A stretch of 64,000 nucleotides of DNA from Chlamydomonas sphaeroides (Eukaryota > Chlorophyta > Chlorophyceae > Chlamydomonadales > Chlamydomonadaceae). This document shows positions 21,801 to 33,507 of this stretch, in pieces. Below the pieces are notes generated by a model that saw nothing but the letters and a program-made list of their open reading frames with translations, searched no databases and was not told the DNA's origin. Position 1 is the stretch's first letter. Each line of letters opens with the position of its first letter. Made by a program: the position numbers and the translations under genes. The DNA lies in assembly GCA_001662425.1 (NCBI GenBank), contig BDDC01000150.1:11736-75735 (forward strand), in the 5' to 3' direction.

Positions 21801-24800
21801 CTACCTCGGCCCCCTCCTCGCCACGTACCCCCACGCCCAGCCCCCCGCCGCCCTCCTCCACTCGGGCCCCCACATCGTGCCCGACCCCGGCCTGCCGCTC
21901 GGCGCCAGCCCGCACCCCGCCGAGCCGCCGCACTCGCCGCACACGCCGCGCACCCAGCAGCACCGCGCCAGCCCCATGCCCATGCCCACCGCCGCCGCCA
22001 GCCACCACCCCTCCCAGCTGCGCACGCACAGCGGCGGCGTCATGTCCCTTGCGGCGGCTGCGCTGGGCTTACCCCACTACGGACCCCACCCCCAGCACCC
22101 GGCCCAGCCGTATCAGGCCCAGGCCCACGCCAACCAGCACCAGCACCAGGCCTCGGGCCAGCACCGCCCGCAGCCCGGCGGGCTGGGCCGGGCGCTGGGC
22201 GGCAGCAGCCTGTCGCAGCCGGGCCTGGCGGGCGGCGGAAGCGGAGGCGGCGGAGGGACGGGGCCGGGGGGAGGCGGCGGCACGGGGACGGGAGGCGGCG
22301 TGGCGGCGCCGGCCAGCCTGACGGCCGATGTGGAGCGCGGCGCGGGGCTGTGGAGCGCTCTGGACGGCGGCGGCGCGTCCAACTTCAGCGCTGCAAACCT
22401 GCAGGTACGGGGCAATGGAGGGGCGGCACGAAGCACGTGTGCGTGTGCGCGTACGACGACGTGTACGGCAAGCGTGGCTGCGAGCGCCGCATGGCCGACA
22501 CCGCCGGGGTCCTCCTGGCGGTGTCGTGCCCTGCCCTTCGCCCGGCAGGGGGAGGGCCCGGCCCGCGCCGAGCACCGCAGCCGCGTACCGGTGCACACAG
22601 CCTGCCACGTGCCATGCAGCACTGCACAGCAACGGTGGGGCTGACCATGTGTGCACCGTGCCCTGCCTCCTGGCGCCTGCCCGGCAGCTGGAGGGCCAGA
22701 CGTACCTGCTCGAACACACGCTGCTGGCGGAGGCCATCGCCAACCGGGCGGGCGTGTGGATCGGCGACTGCCTGGCCATGATGCAGGTTGGGCGCAAGGC
22801 AGGGCGGCCAGGCATGCTGCCGAGAGGCTGTGTGTTTGTTACTGCGGGCCGGTGTGGCACGACTGCATCGCACAGTCGCTGCGGCTGGGGGCTGCCCGGC
22901 GCCTGCGCCGGCGGACCCTACGCGGCCGGTATCGGCGCCACCTGGTGCGGTGGCTGCCAGGCCGGCTGGCAGGGTGGGCGCCGCGGCGGGCCTCACGGAT
23001 GTGGGCAACGGCCTGGTGCCATGAGCAACGGCGGCAGCTGCGCTGGCCGCTGGCCGCTGGCCGCTGGCCGCTGGCCGCTGGCCGCTGGCCGCTGGCCGCT
23101 GGCCGCTGNNNNNNNNNNACTGAGAACCACATCCGGGAGGGGCAGAGGGCAGCAGCTGCTGAAAGGAGCCCCCCGCTTGACTGGCCCCCCGCGCCAGGCC
23201 CCGCTTGACTGGCCCCGCGCACCCCGCCCCGCCTGCCCAACCGCCCAGAACCCCGCCCACCCCAACGCGGATGTGTTCCTCGCCGCCACCGCCCACCACA
23301 CCACCGCCCTGATCCTAGCGGTCATGTGGGACCGAGCAAGCGCCGCCACCGGCGCCGCGACCATCGCCTCGGCCGGCGGCGGCTCCGGCGCCGCCGGCTC
23401 GGTGTCCGCAACCGTGACCTTCGGTACCGCCCGCCGCGTGTCGGGAGGCCGCATCGGGAAGCTCAGCACGCCCGGGATGCCGTCGGCGGCGGCGGCGGCG
23501 GCGCTGCAGACGCGGCGGCCATCCGGCCGCCTCGCCATAGTCACTGGTGCCGGTAGCGCTGTCGGCCCGTCCTTTGCTGCGGCGGGGCGCGCGCCCTCGG
23601 CGCCGGAGGCGCCGGCGGAGATGTCGCCGACGCTGGCGGCGGTGCCGCGGACGCCGTCGGCCGCAGCGCGAGCGATGGCCGTGGCCGCCGCCGCCGCCGC
23701 CGCCGGCGCCGCCGGGCACTCGGTGCGAGCGCTAGCAGGGGGTGATGGCGGCGGCGGCGGCCGCGTGCCGTTGTCGGCGCGGCGGGCGGCCTCTGGCGGC
23801 GTCGCCAGCGCCGCCGGGGGGCGGGGCGAGGCCCCTCTCCTTGCCTGCTACGTCCTCACGAGCGGCCCCGCGGCGCCGGGAGTGCTGCAGGCAAGTAGGC
23901 TGGCGTATGCCCGGTGGCGGCGGGGGTGCGCCGGGCCAGGCTTGGGCTCAGAACTGCTGCGATGCCGCGAGCGGCGCGGTCTGGGCTCCCGGCGCCCTTG
24001 CTCCGGCGGGTGTTGACGGGTTGCTGGGATGGCTACGTCGCGTGCTGGCTTCCGCCGCATACCCACGCCCTGCATGTTGCTGGGTTCGTAGCCCCCACCC
24101 GCCCTATCGCTCCTCCCCGCCAGCACCTGCCGCCTGCCTGCTCGAGCTGCGTGCCGCTTGGGGCCCCTGCCATGCAAACCCCATGCCCGCACCACTGACG
24201 CGGCTGACGCAACCGACGCAACTGACGCAGCCGACGCACCGCCCCGTCCCCCTCCCCGCCAGGACCTGCTGGGCGGCCTGCGCGAGCTGCTGGCGGTGCT
24301 GGAGCCGCTGGTGGTATCAAAGCTGGCGGACGAGCTGGCGGACGAGTGGGCGCAGCTCCAGCGCGAGGTGCGGCGGGGCGCGCGCGTGATGTGCCTTGTG
24401 TTCAAGCGTCCAGTAGGACAGAACCCCACACGTGGCACAGCACGCCCCGGGTGCACGGTATGTGCCGTACCCCGTACGGCATGAGGCGGCGCGGCTGGCT
24501 GCTCGACCTGTGCGCGCCCGGGCCGCGCCCGTGCAGCGCCAGGCTGCCTGGCCTCCGTGGGCGTGATTTGTGGATCGCGACCGTCGACATGTGTCACAGG
24601 CGCCGCCACAGGACCTCAGACGCCAAGGGCGCACACACGCGTCGGGGATCTCGGTTTGCGAACGCCGCCTTGGCCGCGCCCCTGCCGGTGGCCGCAGGTG
24701 CTGGACCGGGGCCGCATGGCTCGTCAGCCCAAGGACCGCACCATCGTGCTGCGGAGCACCGCGCAGCTGGGTGCGTCGTGGCTGGCCCCGGGGGGCCGGG

Positions 24801-27800
24801 CCGGCCCGGGGGGGGGACACAGACCTAGCGCCCTGCCCAGCGCCCTGCCCAGCGCCCCCGTTCGCTGCGTCATCCCGGGGGGCGCACGTGCAAGTCCGGC
24901 AGTGCTTGCAGGGGCGGAGGGATAGGGCGGGTGGGGGCTCCGCCCACACAGTCAAGCTCCAGCCCCGTCCCCGCCGGCCACGCCGCGCTGCCCCCGCAGC
25001 GCTCCACTCCATGACCTCCATTGACGAGCTCGTGAACGACTCGCTGAGGCCCTCCTCGCCAAGGCCGGCCGGCAGCCCGGCGGCGCCGCCGCAGCGCTTC
25101 TTCACCTCCGGCGGCCTCGGCCTGCCGCCGCCGTCCGGCGGCGGCACCTCCGCCCGCGTCGGCGAGGCGTTGCGCTCCCTAAGCGACAAGGTACTCAACC
25201 CCGGCGGTGGCGCCACCGCCGCCGCCGCCGCCGCCGCCGGCGACGCGGTCGTCAACGGCAGCGCTGGCGGCGGCGCGCTGGCGTCGCCGTGGGCGGGCGG
25301 CGGTGGCTGCCTGGGCCCGGGCCCCGGCAGCGGCGCGGTGGCGAGGGTGCGGACGCCGTCCTTCATGATGTCACGCTCCTTCACGGGCAAGCGCATGAGC
25401 GCGCTCATCAGCGGGGTGCAGGTAAGGCGCCGCGTGGGGGGCCGTGGTGCACCTGCGCGCACCGATCCGCCCTGCCCTGCCCTGCAATGCAATGCCAGTC
25501 CGCCCATCCGCGAGGCTGGCACGTGGCGCCATCACCGTCGGGCCGTGCCCTCACGACCGCCCCTGCTGCTCCCACCTGCTCCACTCTGGAGAGGGCTGCG
25601 CTCGAGCAGCGCAGCGCACGCCGGCGTGCCGCAGCACCACACGTCTGGATTACGACCCTGAAAGTGACCACACGTCTGGATTACGACCCTGAAAGTGACC
25701 ACACGTCTGGATTACGACCCTGAAACTGACCACACGTCTGGATTACGACCCTGTCACTGACCACACGTCTGGATTACGACCCTGAAAGTGACCACACGTC
25801 TGGATGCCGGCACGCTGAAGGCTGTGCTGCGCCGTCGTCGCTGCACGCCCGCCCCCGCCCCCACTCAGGACCGGGTGCAGCAGGCGCAGCGCATGTCGGT
25901 GTCGTACAACACGCTCTTCAGCCGCCCCGACGACCTGCGCTCCATTTCCATGCTGGAGAAGATCGGCAGCGGCGGCTTTGGCACGGTGGTGAGTCGAGTT
26001 TCCGTCTTCCGTAGGAAACCTACATAGACCCAACATGAGATTTTCAAGCAGATGTAGTAGATTGGCAGCGGCGGCTTGGGCACGGTGGTGAGGGCGGCGG
26101 GGGTCGAGCTCCAGGTACACAACCCTACCTCGAGCCTCGACGCACACAGCACCGCATGCCTCTCAACACGCTGCGGCCCATTCGTATGCCGTGTGCCGTG
26201 CCAGGCAGCTGCCTCACCGCAGTGCATGCCGTTGCTTGTCGCAACAACCCACTGCCACCGCGACCCCTCTCCCGCAACCCCCAATTGCCGCAGTACCTGG
26301 GCATGTACCAGGGAACGGAGGTGGCCGTCAAGGTGGGTTGAGGAGGTGCGGGGGCGGCGGGGGCGGCGGGGCGGCGGGGGCTTGGGGCGTGGGGGCGGCG
26401 GGGCGTGGGGGCTTGGGGCGTGGGGGATTTGGGGCGGCGCGGGCTTGGGGCGTGGGGCGTGGGGGCTTGCGGCGTGGGGCGTGGGGGCTTTGGGGCTTTG
26501 GTAGCTTTGGGTCGTGGGCCGCATGCGGAGGGGGGCAGCTGCCCAGCGGGCACCGAGGTGGCCGTCCAAGTGGGCAGGTATCGGGGGTCGCAGGCGGGCC
26601 TGGGCCGCAGCGTGGGAGCGGCTGCGTGAGGCCGTGCGGGTGCAGAGGCCGTGAGGTGGCGGCCCTGCGGCCTGCGCTGCCGCGCCTCCCCCGCAGGTCA
26701 TCATGGAGCGCGAGGGCGAGGGCGGCGTGGAGGTGCTGCGCAACGCGGTGGAGCTGGCGGTGCTGTCCACGCTGTCGTGAGTGGCGGCCGGCAGGGCCGG
26801 GGGGCGGGGGCGGTGCTGTCCGCTCGGAAGGGCAGGGCTCGGGCAGGATGCGGGCAGGGTTGGACAGGGCAGGGCAGGGCAGGGCAGGGCAGGGCGGTGG
26901 ATCTTTAACGCTGCGAGGAAGCGGGACTCGTAGCGGCGGGGCCAGAGGGAGCTAGCGGAGCTACCCGCGCTGCCGGGAGTGCCAGGGGCCTCTGGGCAGC
27001 AGCGGCCAGGGCCTGCTCGCGGCCTAGGGCCCTCCCTCGGCGCAGGCAGGCAGGCAGGCTGGAGCCCCGGCTCAGCACGCCCTGGCCCTCCCCCTCGCCC
27101 CCGCCCCACGCAGGCACCCCAACATCGTGCAGGTGCTCACTTTCTTCACCGACGTGACCGTGCAGATACCGCCCGTGGCTGCGAGGCTCTCGGGCGCAGC
27201 GCCGCCCATCTACCTCTTCCCGCACGACCCCACGACACACGTGAGCGACGGCCGCGGGCCTTGCCGCCCTTTCGTTGCCGTCGGGGAAGGCCGGACTTCC
27301 CAGCTGCACGGTCACCGCCACGCCCCTGGGCAACGCCGCGCTTCACATACGCACGCCCAGCACACATCCCACGTCTGATGGCCACAACAAGACCCCGCTC
27401 GCGTACACGGTCGCCACCGCCTGCTGACTTGTCTAGAGTGTTGGATTTGGAGAGATAGGTGGTCTAAACGTCGTCTTCAGATGTCAAAGCCTGTGGTCGC
27501 CAACACGTTGCGTCCATTGGTGCCAACCGCGGCCACGGAGATGCGGAGATTGCAGCCACGGCGCCTCAAGCCTTGAATTCGCAAAACCCTCTGTATCGTG
27601 CGCCCTGCAACTGCTCCCCCTCCCGGAGCAGCAGATGGAGCTGACGCCGGTGCCATCGGCGGCCGCGGAGGCGGCGGAGAGCGGCGCCACGGTGGTGGCG
27701 GGCACCGAGCTGCTGCCACCCGCCGAGGCGCGAGACGGACCAGCGTCGCCATCGGGCTGCCGACTGGACGACTGCGACGTTTCGTCGCCGGAGGGATGCT

Positions 27801-30800
27801 CCTACAGTGATGGCAAGCCCTCGGCGGCAACGGAGCAGGAGGACGGCGGGAGCCTGCGGGGCAGCGGAGCTAGGAGGGAGCCGGCGGCGCTGGGGCCGAT
27901 CGCGGCGGCGGCGGGCGGCCCGGCGGCGGCGGCGGCGGCCGGAGGTCTGGACCTGGGCCTGGGCCTGAGGTCGGAGCGCGCTGGCGTGGGTGACAAACAG
28001 GTGCGGTTTTGGGCCAGGGGGGCACGGGGGCGTGCGTTTGTCAGGTAGGGTTTTGGCACGCGGCCTCGCGACTGCCAACCGTGCCGGGCATGAGGAGCAA
28101 GCGGGTGAGGTGTGCCGGGGCCAGGGCCGCGTGCGGGCGCTGGGACGAGGGCGCCGCACCCGGCCGCCTGCCGCGATGTCACGGCGCTCCCCAGATCATA
28201 GGCGCGTAGATACCGCATCCCGTGGCATGCTCCGACATGTGACACCACCTGTCAACCTGGAGCATGGCCTGCCAGGATGATGTGTTGTGGAAGAAGGCTG
28301 TTGAACAGCAGCCTGTCCGCGCCTCCTCCCGCTCCAGGCCCCGGCGCCCAAGAAGGCGCTGGTCATCCTCATGGAGTTCTGCGACGCGGGCTGCCTGCAG
28401 GACGCCATACGCAACGGGGTGTTCAAGGAGAAGGTCAAGGGTGAGTCGACGCGGCCACGGCAGCAGACACATGCAACACACGCCGGCCGGCCCAGAACAA
28501 CGCACGGCCGGGAGGGGTGGCCGACACATGCCGTACATGCCGCTCCCACCTTCCTGCACGGCCTGGAGTGTAGGCCGACCTACGGTATGCCGGTCATACC
28601 GTACGACAGTATGCCCGTCATACCGTACGACACGTGCACAGCGACGTGCCGTACATGCCGCCCTGCCCGGCCCGCCAGGCGGCTACGGCGCGCTGCAGCC
28701 GTCCTGGACGTCCATCTATCTGACGCTTCTGGAGGTGGCGCTGGCGCTGCGCTACCTGCACTCCATCCAGCTCGTGCACCGCGACCTCAAGCCGCAGAAC
28801 ATCCTGCTCAAGGTGACCCACATGCCACCCCACACACACACATGTCGGGCATATGTTGATTATTACGAACACACACATGCTGGCGGCGGTTGGCGGCTGC
28901 CCGTGCCGCCAAGCGCCCCGATCGCCCGCGCACAGTTGCCGGAGGAGACCCGTCATCCCGCCCCGTCATCCCGCCCCGTCATCCCGCCCCGTCATCCCGC
29001 CCCGCCCTTCCCGCCCCGCCCTTCCGCCCACACCTGCACCGTGCCCCCGCCCCGCCGCTTCTGGCTCGGTATGGGGCTGACCAGTTCGCTACTCCCTCGG
29101 TGCCGCCTCTGCAGAGCTCGCCCTCGGACGTGCGCGGCTTCACCGCCAAGCTCAGCGACTTTGGCCTGGTCAAGCTGCTGACGGAGGCCGACAGGGCGGC
29201 AGCCGCCACCGCGGCCACCGCGCGGCGGCGGCGGCGCTACAGCGGCACGATCACGCACGTTGCGCCCGAGGCCATGGCGGCGGGGCCCGCGCCGCCGGGG
29301 CAGGCGGGGCCGGGGCAAGGTGAGCACCCAAGGCTCTGCGACCCCACCACACCCACCACACACCCCGCGTGTGCTCGCTCCGCCTTGGCCTGCCAAGCGC
29401 CTGCTGCCGGCCCCCGTGACGCGCCTGCTGCCGGCCCGCTCCTGCCCCTGATGCGCCGCAGCGGCCGTGACACCCGTGGACGTGGCCGCAGACACGTACG
29501 CGTTCGGCATCATCATGTGGTGCGTCACTGGTGGAGGGGAGGGGCACTGCTTGTGGCGGGCGCGGGCGCGCCGCTTGGGTGTCGGCTGGGCTGCATGGCC
29601 GCTTGAAGCCCAGATCTGCCGTGCGGCCGGGTTGCCCTGACCTGCCTGCCAACTACCCGGCCGTCCCTGGAGCGCTGTCGCACGCCCCCTGGCCCCTCCC
29701 TGTCCCTCTCCCCTCCTCCCCTCCCTCCATGGCCCCCAGGGAGATCCTCACCAGCCAGCCGGTGTACATGGGGCTTAACTCGGACCAGATCATCGAACGC
29801 GTGCAGCGCGAGGGGCTCAGGTGGGCGGGCGCCCGGAGCCAGGCCTGGATTGCGGGCCCAGGCGCGGAAGGGCGCACGGGAGGGCCCCGGCACGGGCGCT
29901 GGCCGCATCGTGCTGCGCCTCTTGCCGTTTTGCACCAACACTGCGTAACGCCGCGTGCCCGTGCCTTTGCCCTTGCCGTCGCCACGCGATCTCGCCACCG
30001 TGTCGCCACTCGCCGCCCCGGCCCCTGGCCGCAGGCCCACCTTCCCTCCCGACACGCCCTCGGAGTATGCGGCCATGGCCCAGCGGTGAGGCGCATGGGG
30101 GGCGGGGAGCGGGCACGGCATGGCGCGGTGTGGCGCACAGGCAGCATGCAGGCACCGGGGGCCGCTGTCGCCGCTTCCCTTGTGACCGCTGTGCCGGGTC
30201 ACAACGAGCCCATATGGCGGCCGGCGCGGCCCACCTCCTCCCGCCCAAATCCGCGCCCATGCCGCCGCTATGACGTGGACCCGCGGCGGCCGCCACCCAC
30301 GCTCCACACCAGCGCCATGCACCCACACCACACCACACCACACCACAACCGCCTCGCTCCCACGAGCCCCGCTCACACCGGCCGTCCGGCGCCCCACCTT
30401 CTCCCGCCCCCATCCGCGCCCCCGCAGCTGCTGGGACGTGGACCCGCGGCGGCGGCCGTCCTCCGAGGAGCTGGTGCAGCAGCTGTCCACGCTGTCCGCC
30501 GGCAGCCGCGCCAACCCCAAGCTCGCGAGCCTGGCCGCGCGCCGCCGCCTGTCCACGCTCTCCAACAAGGAGCTCCTACGCAACGTGCCCGGGCACGGCA
30601 ACGGCCACGCGGCCTGGGGAGGCCCGGGCGGCGGCGGCGGCGGCGCAGCCGGGGCCGGGGCTGGCGCGGGAGGTGGCGGGGTGGCGCTGGGCATGTCGCT
30701 CATGGGGGTCGCGCATGTGTCGGGGCAGGGCGCGAGCGGCGGCGCGGGGTACGGCGGCTCGGGTCGTACGATGCGGCCGCATAACGAGGACGACTTCCCG

Positions 30801-30815
30801 CTGCACATCCTGTGA
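18839..30815 (+). CDS. GAF-like domain protein kinase (TKL type), 1650 aa, 24 exons
   Basis: Exons: 18839-19021, 19250-19356, 19522-19663, 20350-20522, 20754-20914, 21183-21627, 21756-22404, 22688-22786, 23249-23890, 24263-24367, 24698-24770, 25000-25421, 25869-25988, 26294-26332, 26697-26776, 27114-27240, 27635-28000, 28338-28440, 28679-28812, 29115-29319, 29462-29519, 29740-29820, 30035-30085, 30428-30815 (TGA). Phases close to 1651 codons. The N-terminus MSWLLCC may be palmitoylated. Residues 62-270 and 640-1000 look GAF-like (inferred), split by long Ala/Gly/Pro linkers. The kinase domain starts near 1090: KIGSGGFGTV, Lys1120 in EVAVK, HRDLKPQN with Asp1381, DFG 1405-1407, APE 1440-1442. 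All catalytic residues are present. A 122-residue disordered insert (exon 17) sits in the N-lobe. Intron 9 is GC-AG. Family: GAF-kinases of volvocine algae; the substrate is unknown. Confidence 0.85.
19980..20310. repeat. direct duplication inside kinase intron 3
   Basis: A block containing ATGACCATGTAGACACGTTT occurs at about 20042-20061 and again at 20238-20257. The flanking sequence is also similar (CCAGCCCTCGT, TCGGCCGTGCCCC). The copies are about 196 bases apart and differ by several substitutions, so the duplication is not recent. Confidence 0.8.
23042..23108. repeat. 7-base tandem repeat (GCTGGCC) abutting an assembly gap
   Basis: About nine copies of GCTGGCC run up to the run of Ns in kinase intron 8. 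The true copy number is unknown, because assemblies break or collapse at such arrays. Confidence 0.9.
23109..23118. other. assembly gap, 10 N
   Basis: Ten Ns fill the junction in intron 8 of the kinase gene. The exons on both sides join in phase 0, so the gap probably hides only repeat and intron sequence, but a missing exon cannot be excluded. Confidence 0.99.
25636..25804. repeat. 31-base tandem repeat, about 5.5 copies
   Basis: Units start at 25636, 25667, 25698, 25729, 25760 and 25791 (partial) with the core CACGTCTGGATTACGACCCT. Two copies differ only in the spacer (GAAACTG, GTCACTG in place of GAAAGTG). The array lies in kinase intron 12, 64 bases before the acceptor of the exon that opens the kinase domain. 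It is the least GC-rich repeat in the window. Confidence 0.95.
28951..29002. repeat. 13-base tandem repeat, 4 copies
   Basis: CGTCATCCCGCCC is repeated four times in kinase intron 19, upstream of the DFG exon. Confidence 0.85.
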
Positions 30816-32998
30816 GGGGGCTGACAGGGCCCTGGCAACGACAGCAGCAATAACGAAGACCAACAGCAGCGACGCCAACAGCAACGCACTGGGAGCGGCA
30901 ACAACAAGAACGCCAAGATCAACAACGCGCAAGGAGGAGCAGCAACAACAACGGACGACGCACCTCATTGGCGCAGCACACACGAGGACGGCGCTTGCCG
31001 GGCAACGAGCGAGGCATGCGGCTGGGTGGGAGGGGACGACACGAACGGCGGCGCGTCTAGGCACTGGGCAGAATCGGCGGGTGGAGACTGATGCGGTAGG
31101 GCTTGGGAGCAGCTGCTGCTGCTGCAGCTGCAGTCCGCGTGGTGATGGGCAGGATAGGTGGGTGCAGGCCCAGGCGAGGCTCGACCCTCAGGTGCGCGGC
31201 GGCGAGGCTTGACCAAATGCAGTGGCTTTATGGGGCGGGGCAATGGACACCACCGGCTATGCGGTGGCGGATACGCCACTGCAGGCGAGGAGCTATGAGC
31301 AGCGGTCGGGTGGGAGAGCATGAAGGCAGAGTTAGGGCTGGGTGCGGGGCTGGGGCGGCGGTGGATGCGGGTCGCTGTGGGCTGGGTTGGGGCAGGCTTC
31401 TGGCAGGCGGGGGCAGCGGCTCGGGTGCTGCTGGTGGTTGGGGTGAGGATGCCAAAGCAGGGCCTCGTCGGGGCTGTGCGGACCGGTGCGCTGCTTAGGG
31501 GAGTCGAGGGCGGGCGCGTAGGGAGGCGGCCGTGCTCCACGGTACGGGGCTGGCTCGGGGCTGAGGGTGGCAGCGCACGGCAAGCTGCGTTGTGCTGGGG
31601 TGGGCGCTGGCGCAAAAGTTCGTACTCCCGATCAGTGTGAGGCTCGGTTGGCCTCACCGGCTCATGACTACATAAGCGTGATTGCGTGTTGTGGCTGTTG
31701 CGCGTGATCCAAACTGCACTGCACTGCCGTGAATTGGCCATAGGCCGTACGATGCCGGTCCAGCGGCGGTCCGGCGGCGCCGCTGGGACCGTTTGTCTCT
31801 CATGGGGGCCAGCCTGCGAGGCAAGGCCTGCCGTCGCGTGCTGTGGCGCGTGCTGTCTACTATGCCGGCCGCCTCCTGGATGTAGGCGGCCGGGCCATAA
31901 CCTCAAGTACGTGTCGTGGGCTGTTGGCACTTCATCGCATAGGTCGCACTTGTGTCTCGGCCGCCACTGTCGGTGTGTAGGCATCTGTCTTGTGCGTGCG
32001 TGTCTGTGCTGCCGTGGCTGCTGTCTGCGTTTGCCCACTGCGGCCGCCGTTCAGGCGTCGCTGCGATCAGCTGTCAGCTGTCCCACGTTGGCTGGCGGCA
32101 TGTACCTCAAGCTTATCACTGGCGCGTGCGACGCGTCGCGTGGGCCCGCCGCTGACGACGACGCAGCTGCGTCCTGGCCTCGAAGTGCGAGTGCTCCGCT
32201 GCAATAGGCCCGTGGCTGTGGCCGTGGCCGCGGCCAGGGCCCGGCATCCATGCCGGCCCTGCTGCCGCCGAGGGCCAGGCGGCCAGACTGCATGGATCCA
32301 TGTGGCCTTGTGTGCGGCTGCCGAGGGCCTCCCTCCCTGTGTGTGGGGGGTGGGGCGGGGGGAAGCCCTGCAGACCCCACGCAGTGAGGGCGGCCAGGCG
32401 GGGTGGCTCCATGTGGTTGTGTGTGCGGCTGTTGGTGGGGGGGCGCATGCCTGGCGTGTGTGGGGGCGCCGGCCCGCCGGGTGTTGATGTGTGGCGCGCG
32501 TGATGGAACGGCTCCCGGTGGAGCAGGCTGGGCGGCCGTTGGCGCTGCTTCGCTTGGGGCTTGGGGCTTGGGGCTTGGGGCTTGGGGCTTGGCATGGATC
32601 GCCAGGCGCTGGCGCAGGCCCCGCTGTGGTGCAGCTGGAGCTCCTATTCGCGGCATAGTCGCGGGGCGACGGGGGAAGCTGGTCTCACGGATGGCGCGGC
32701 GTGTGGTCGGTCGCTCCTGCATCATGGGGCCCTGTGTGGCCGTTGGCGGCCGCTGCTGCGCAGCTGCCCGACCAGGGCTTGTTGTAGAAGGCTAGAATTC
32801 ATAGAAAGAAATTTAAGTTTATTACGAGCTAGAACGAAGTCAAAGGAGGAATATCTGTAACCTGCGTAAACGTGAATTCATCGATATTTCCTGCGTAGTC
32901 TGGGATGATAGGGGACGGCAGGCAGGCCACAAGGCCGAAGACAGGAGTGCGGCTGTGCGGCATACCTGAGCGCGTCACGGCGCGTTATCCAGCCAACC
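30816..32998. other. 3' region of the kinase gene and intergenic DNA
   Basis: The first part is presumably 3' untranslated region. No coding exon is supported. A perfect 7-bp hairpin (GTGAGGC-TCGGTTG-GCCTCAC) is at 31637-31657, and six copies of GCTTGGG at 32552-32592. An AT-rich patch with a TGTAA at 32856-32860 precedes the tentative gene at 32999. Confidence 0.4.
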
Positions 32999-33507
32999 AT
33001 GTTTTCGGGGCTCCGTTGGCTGCTACTGGCGCGGGGCCATGACATCCCAGCCCAATCCACCGCAACGGGGACCGAACCTGTGGAATGGGGTCGGAAGTTC
33101 TACGACGTTGCGGGTTATAGCAATCCCGACATGGGCTGCCAGCACGGCTGCGGGCCGCAACTGCAACGCATTTCTGCAATTTATAGGTGAGTGTATGCCG
33201 GGCGCCATCTGGCGTGCCTGGATAGCCTAGCTGCCTGTTGAGGGTGGACTGGAGGTGCTGGGGTAGGCCGCCAGGAGCTATGCATCAGGAGCAGGCACCT
33301 CTGCAGCACATGCCTAGGCTGGGCTGTGTGTTTAGGGCCGAAATAGAGTACGATCCCGTACGCGTCGCGCTCCGGGTTGGTGACGCGCTGGTCGTGCGTA
33401 GGAAGAAAATAGGGATACGTTACGATGCACCCGTGCAGGTAGCGAAGCCTGGCGCCGCCTTGAGAGAACTTGAGGCCGACCCGCCTAGCCCGCGTACCGG
33501 TGTATAG
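32999..33507 (+). CDS. tentative small gene, 119 aa, 2 exons, unknown
   Basis: ATG at 32999 opens a frame that hits TGA directly after a good donor (TATAG|GTGAGT at 33187). Joining 32999-33186 to 33336-33507 through acceptor TTTAG restores the frame (phase 2) and gives 120 codons including the stop. The product starts MFSGLRWLLLARG, perhaps a short targeting sequence. It has two CxxxC-like Cys/His positions (CQHGC) and a basic second half with VRVALRVGDALVV. No family is recognised. Support is only the consistent splice phase. The polypyrimidine tract is weak and codon use is not typical, so this may be chance. Confidence 0.3.

Noticed and set aside
22328..24016. 562-residue plus-strand open frame across kinase exons 7-9
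   Set aside because: It runs through real exons, introns and the N gap. In the exons it partly coincides with the true frame, but the intron parts are not conserved-looking, and splice sites explain the gene better.
26005..26058. Insert in kinase intron 13 as a copy of the insert at 11602-11770
   Set aside because: Both sit between duplicated exon edges, but the two inserts share no sequence.
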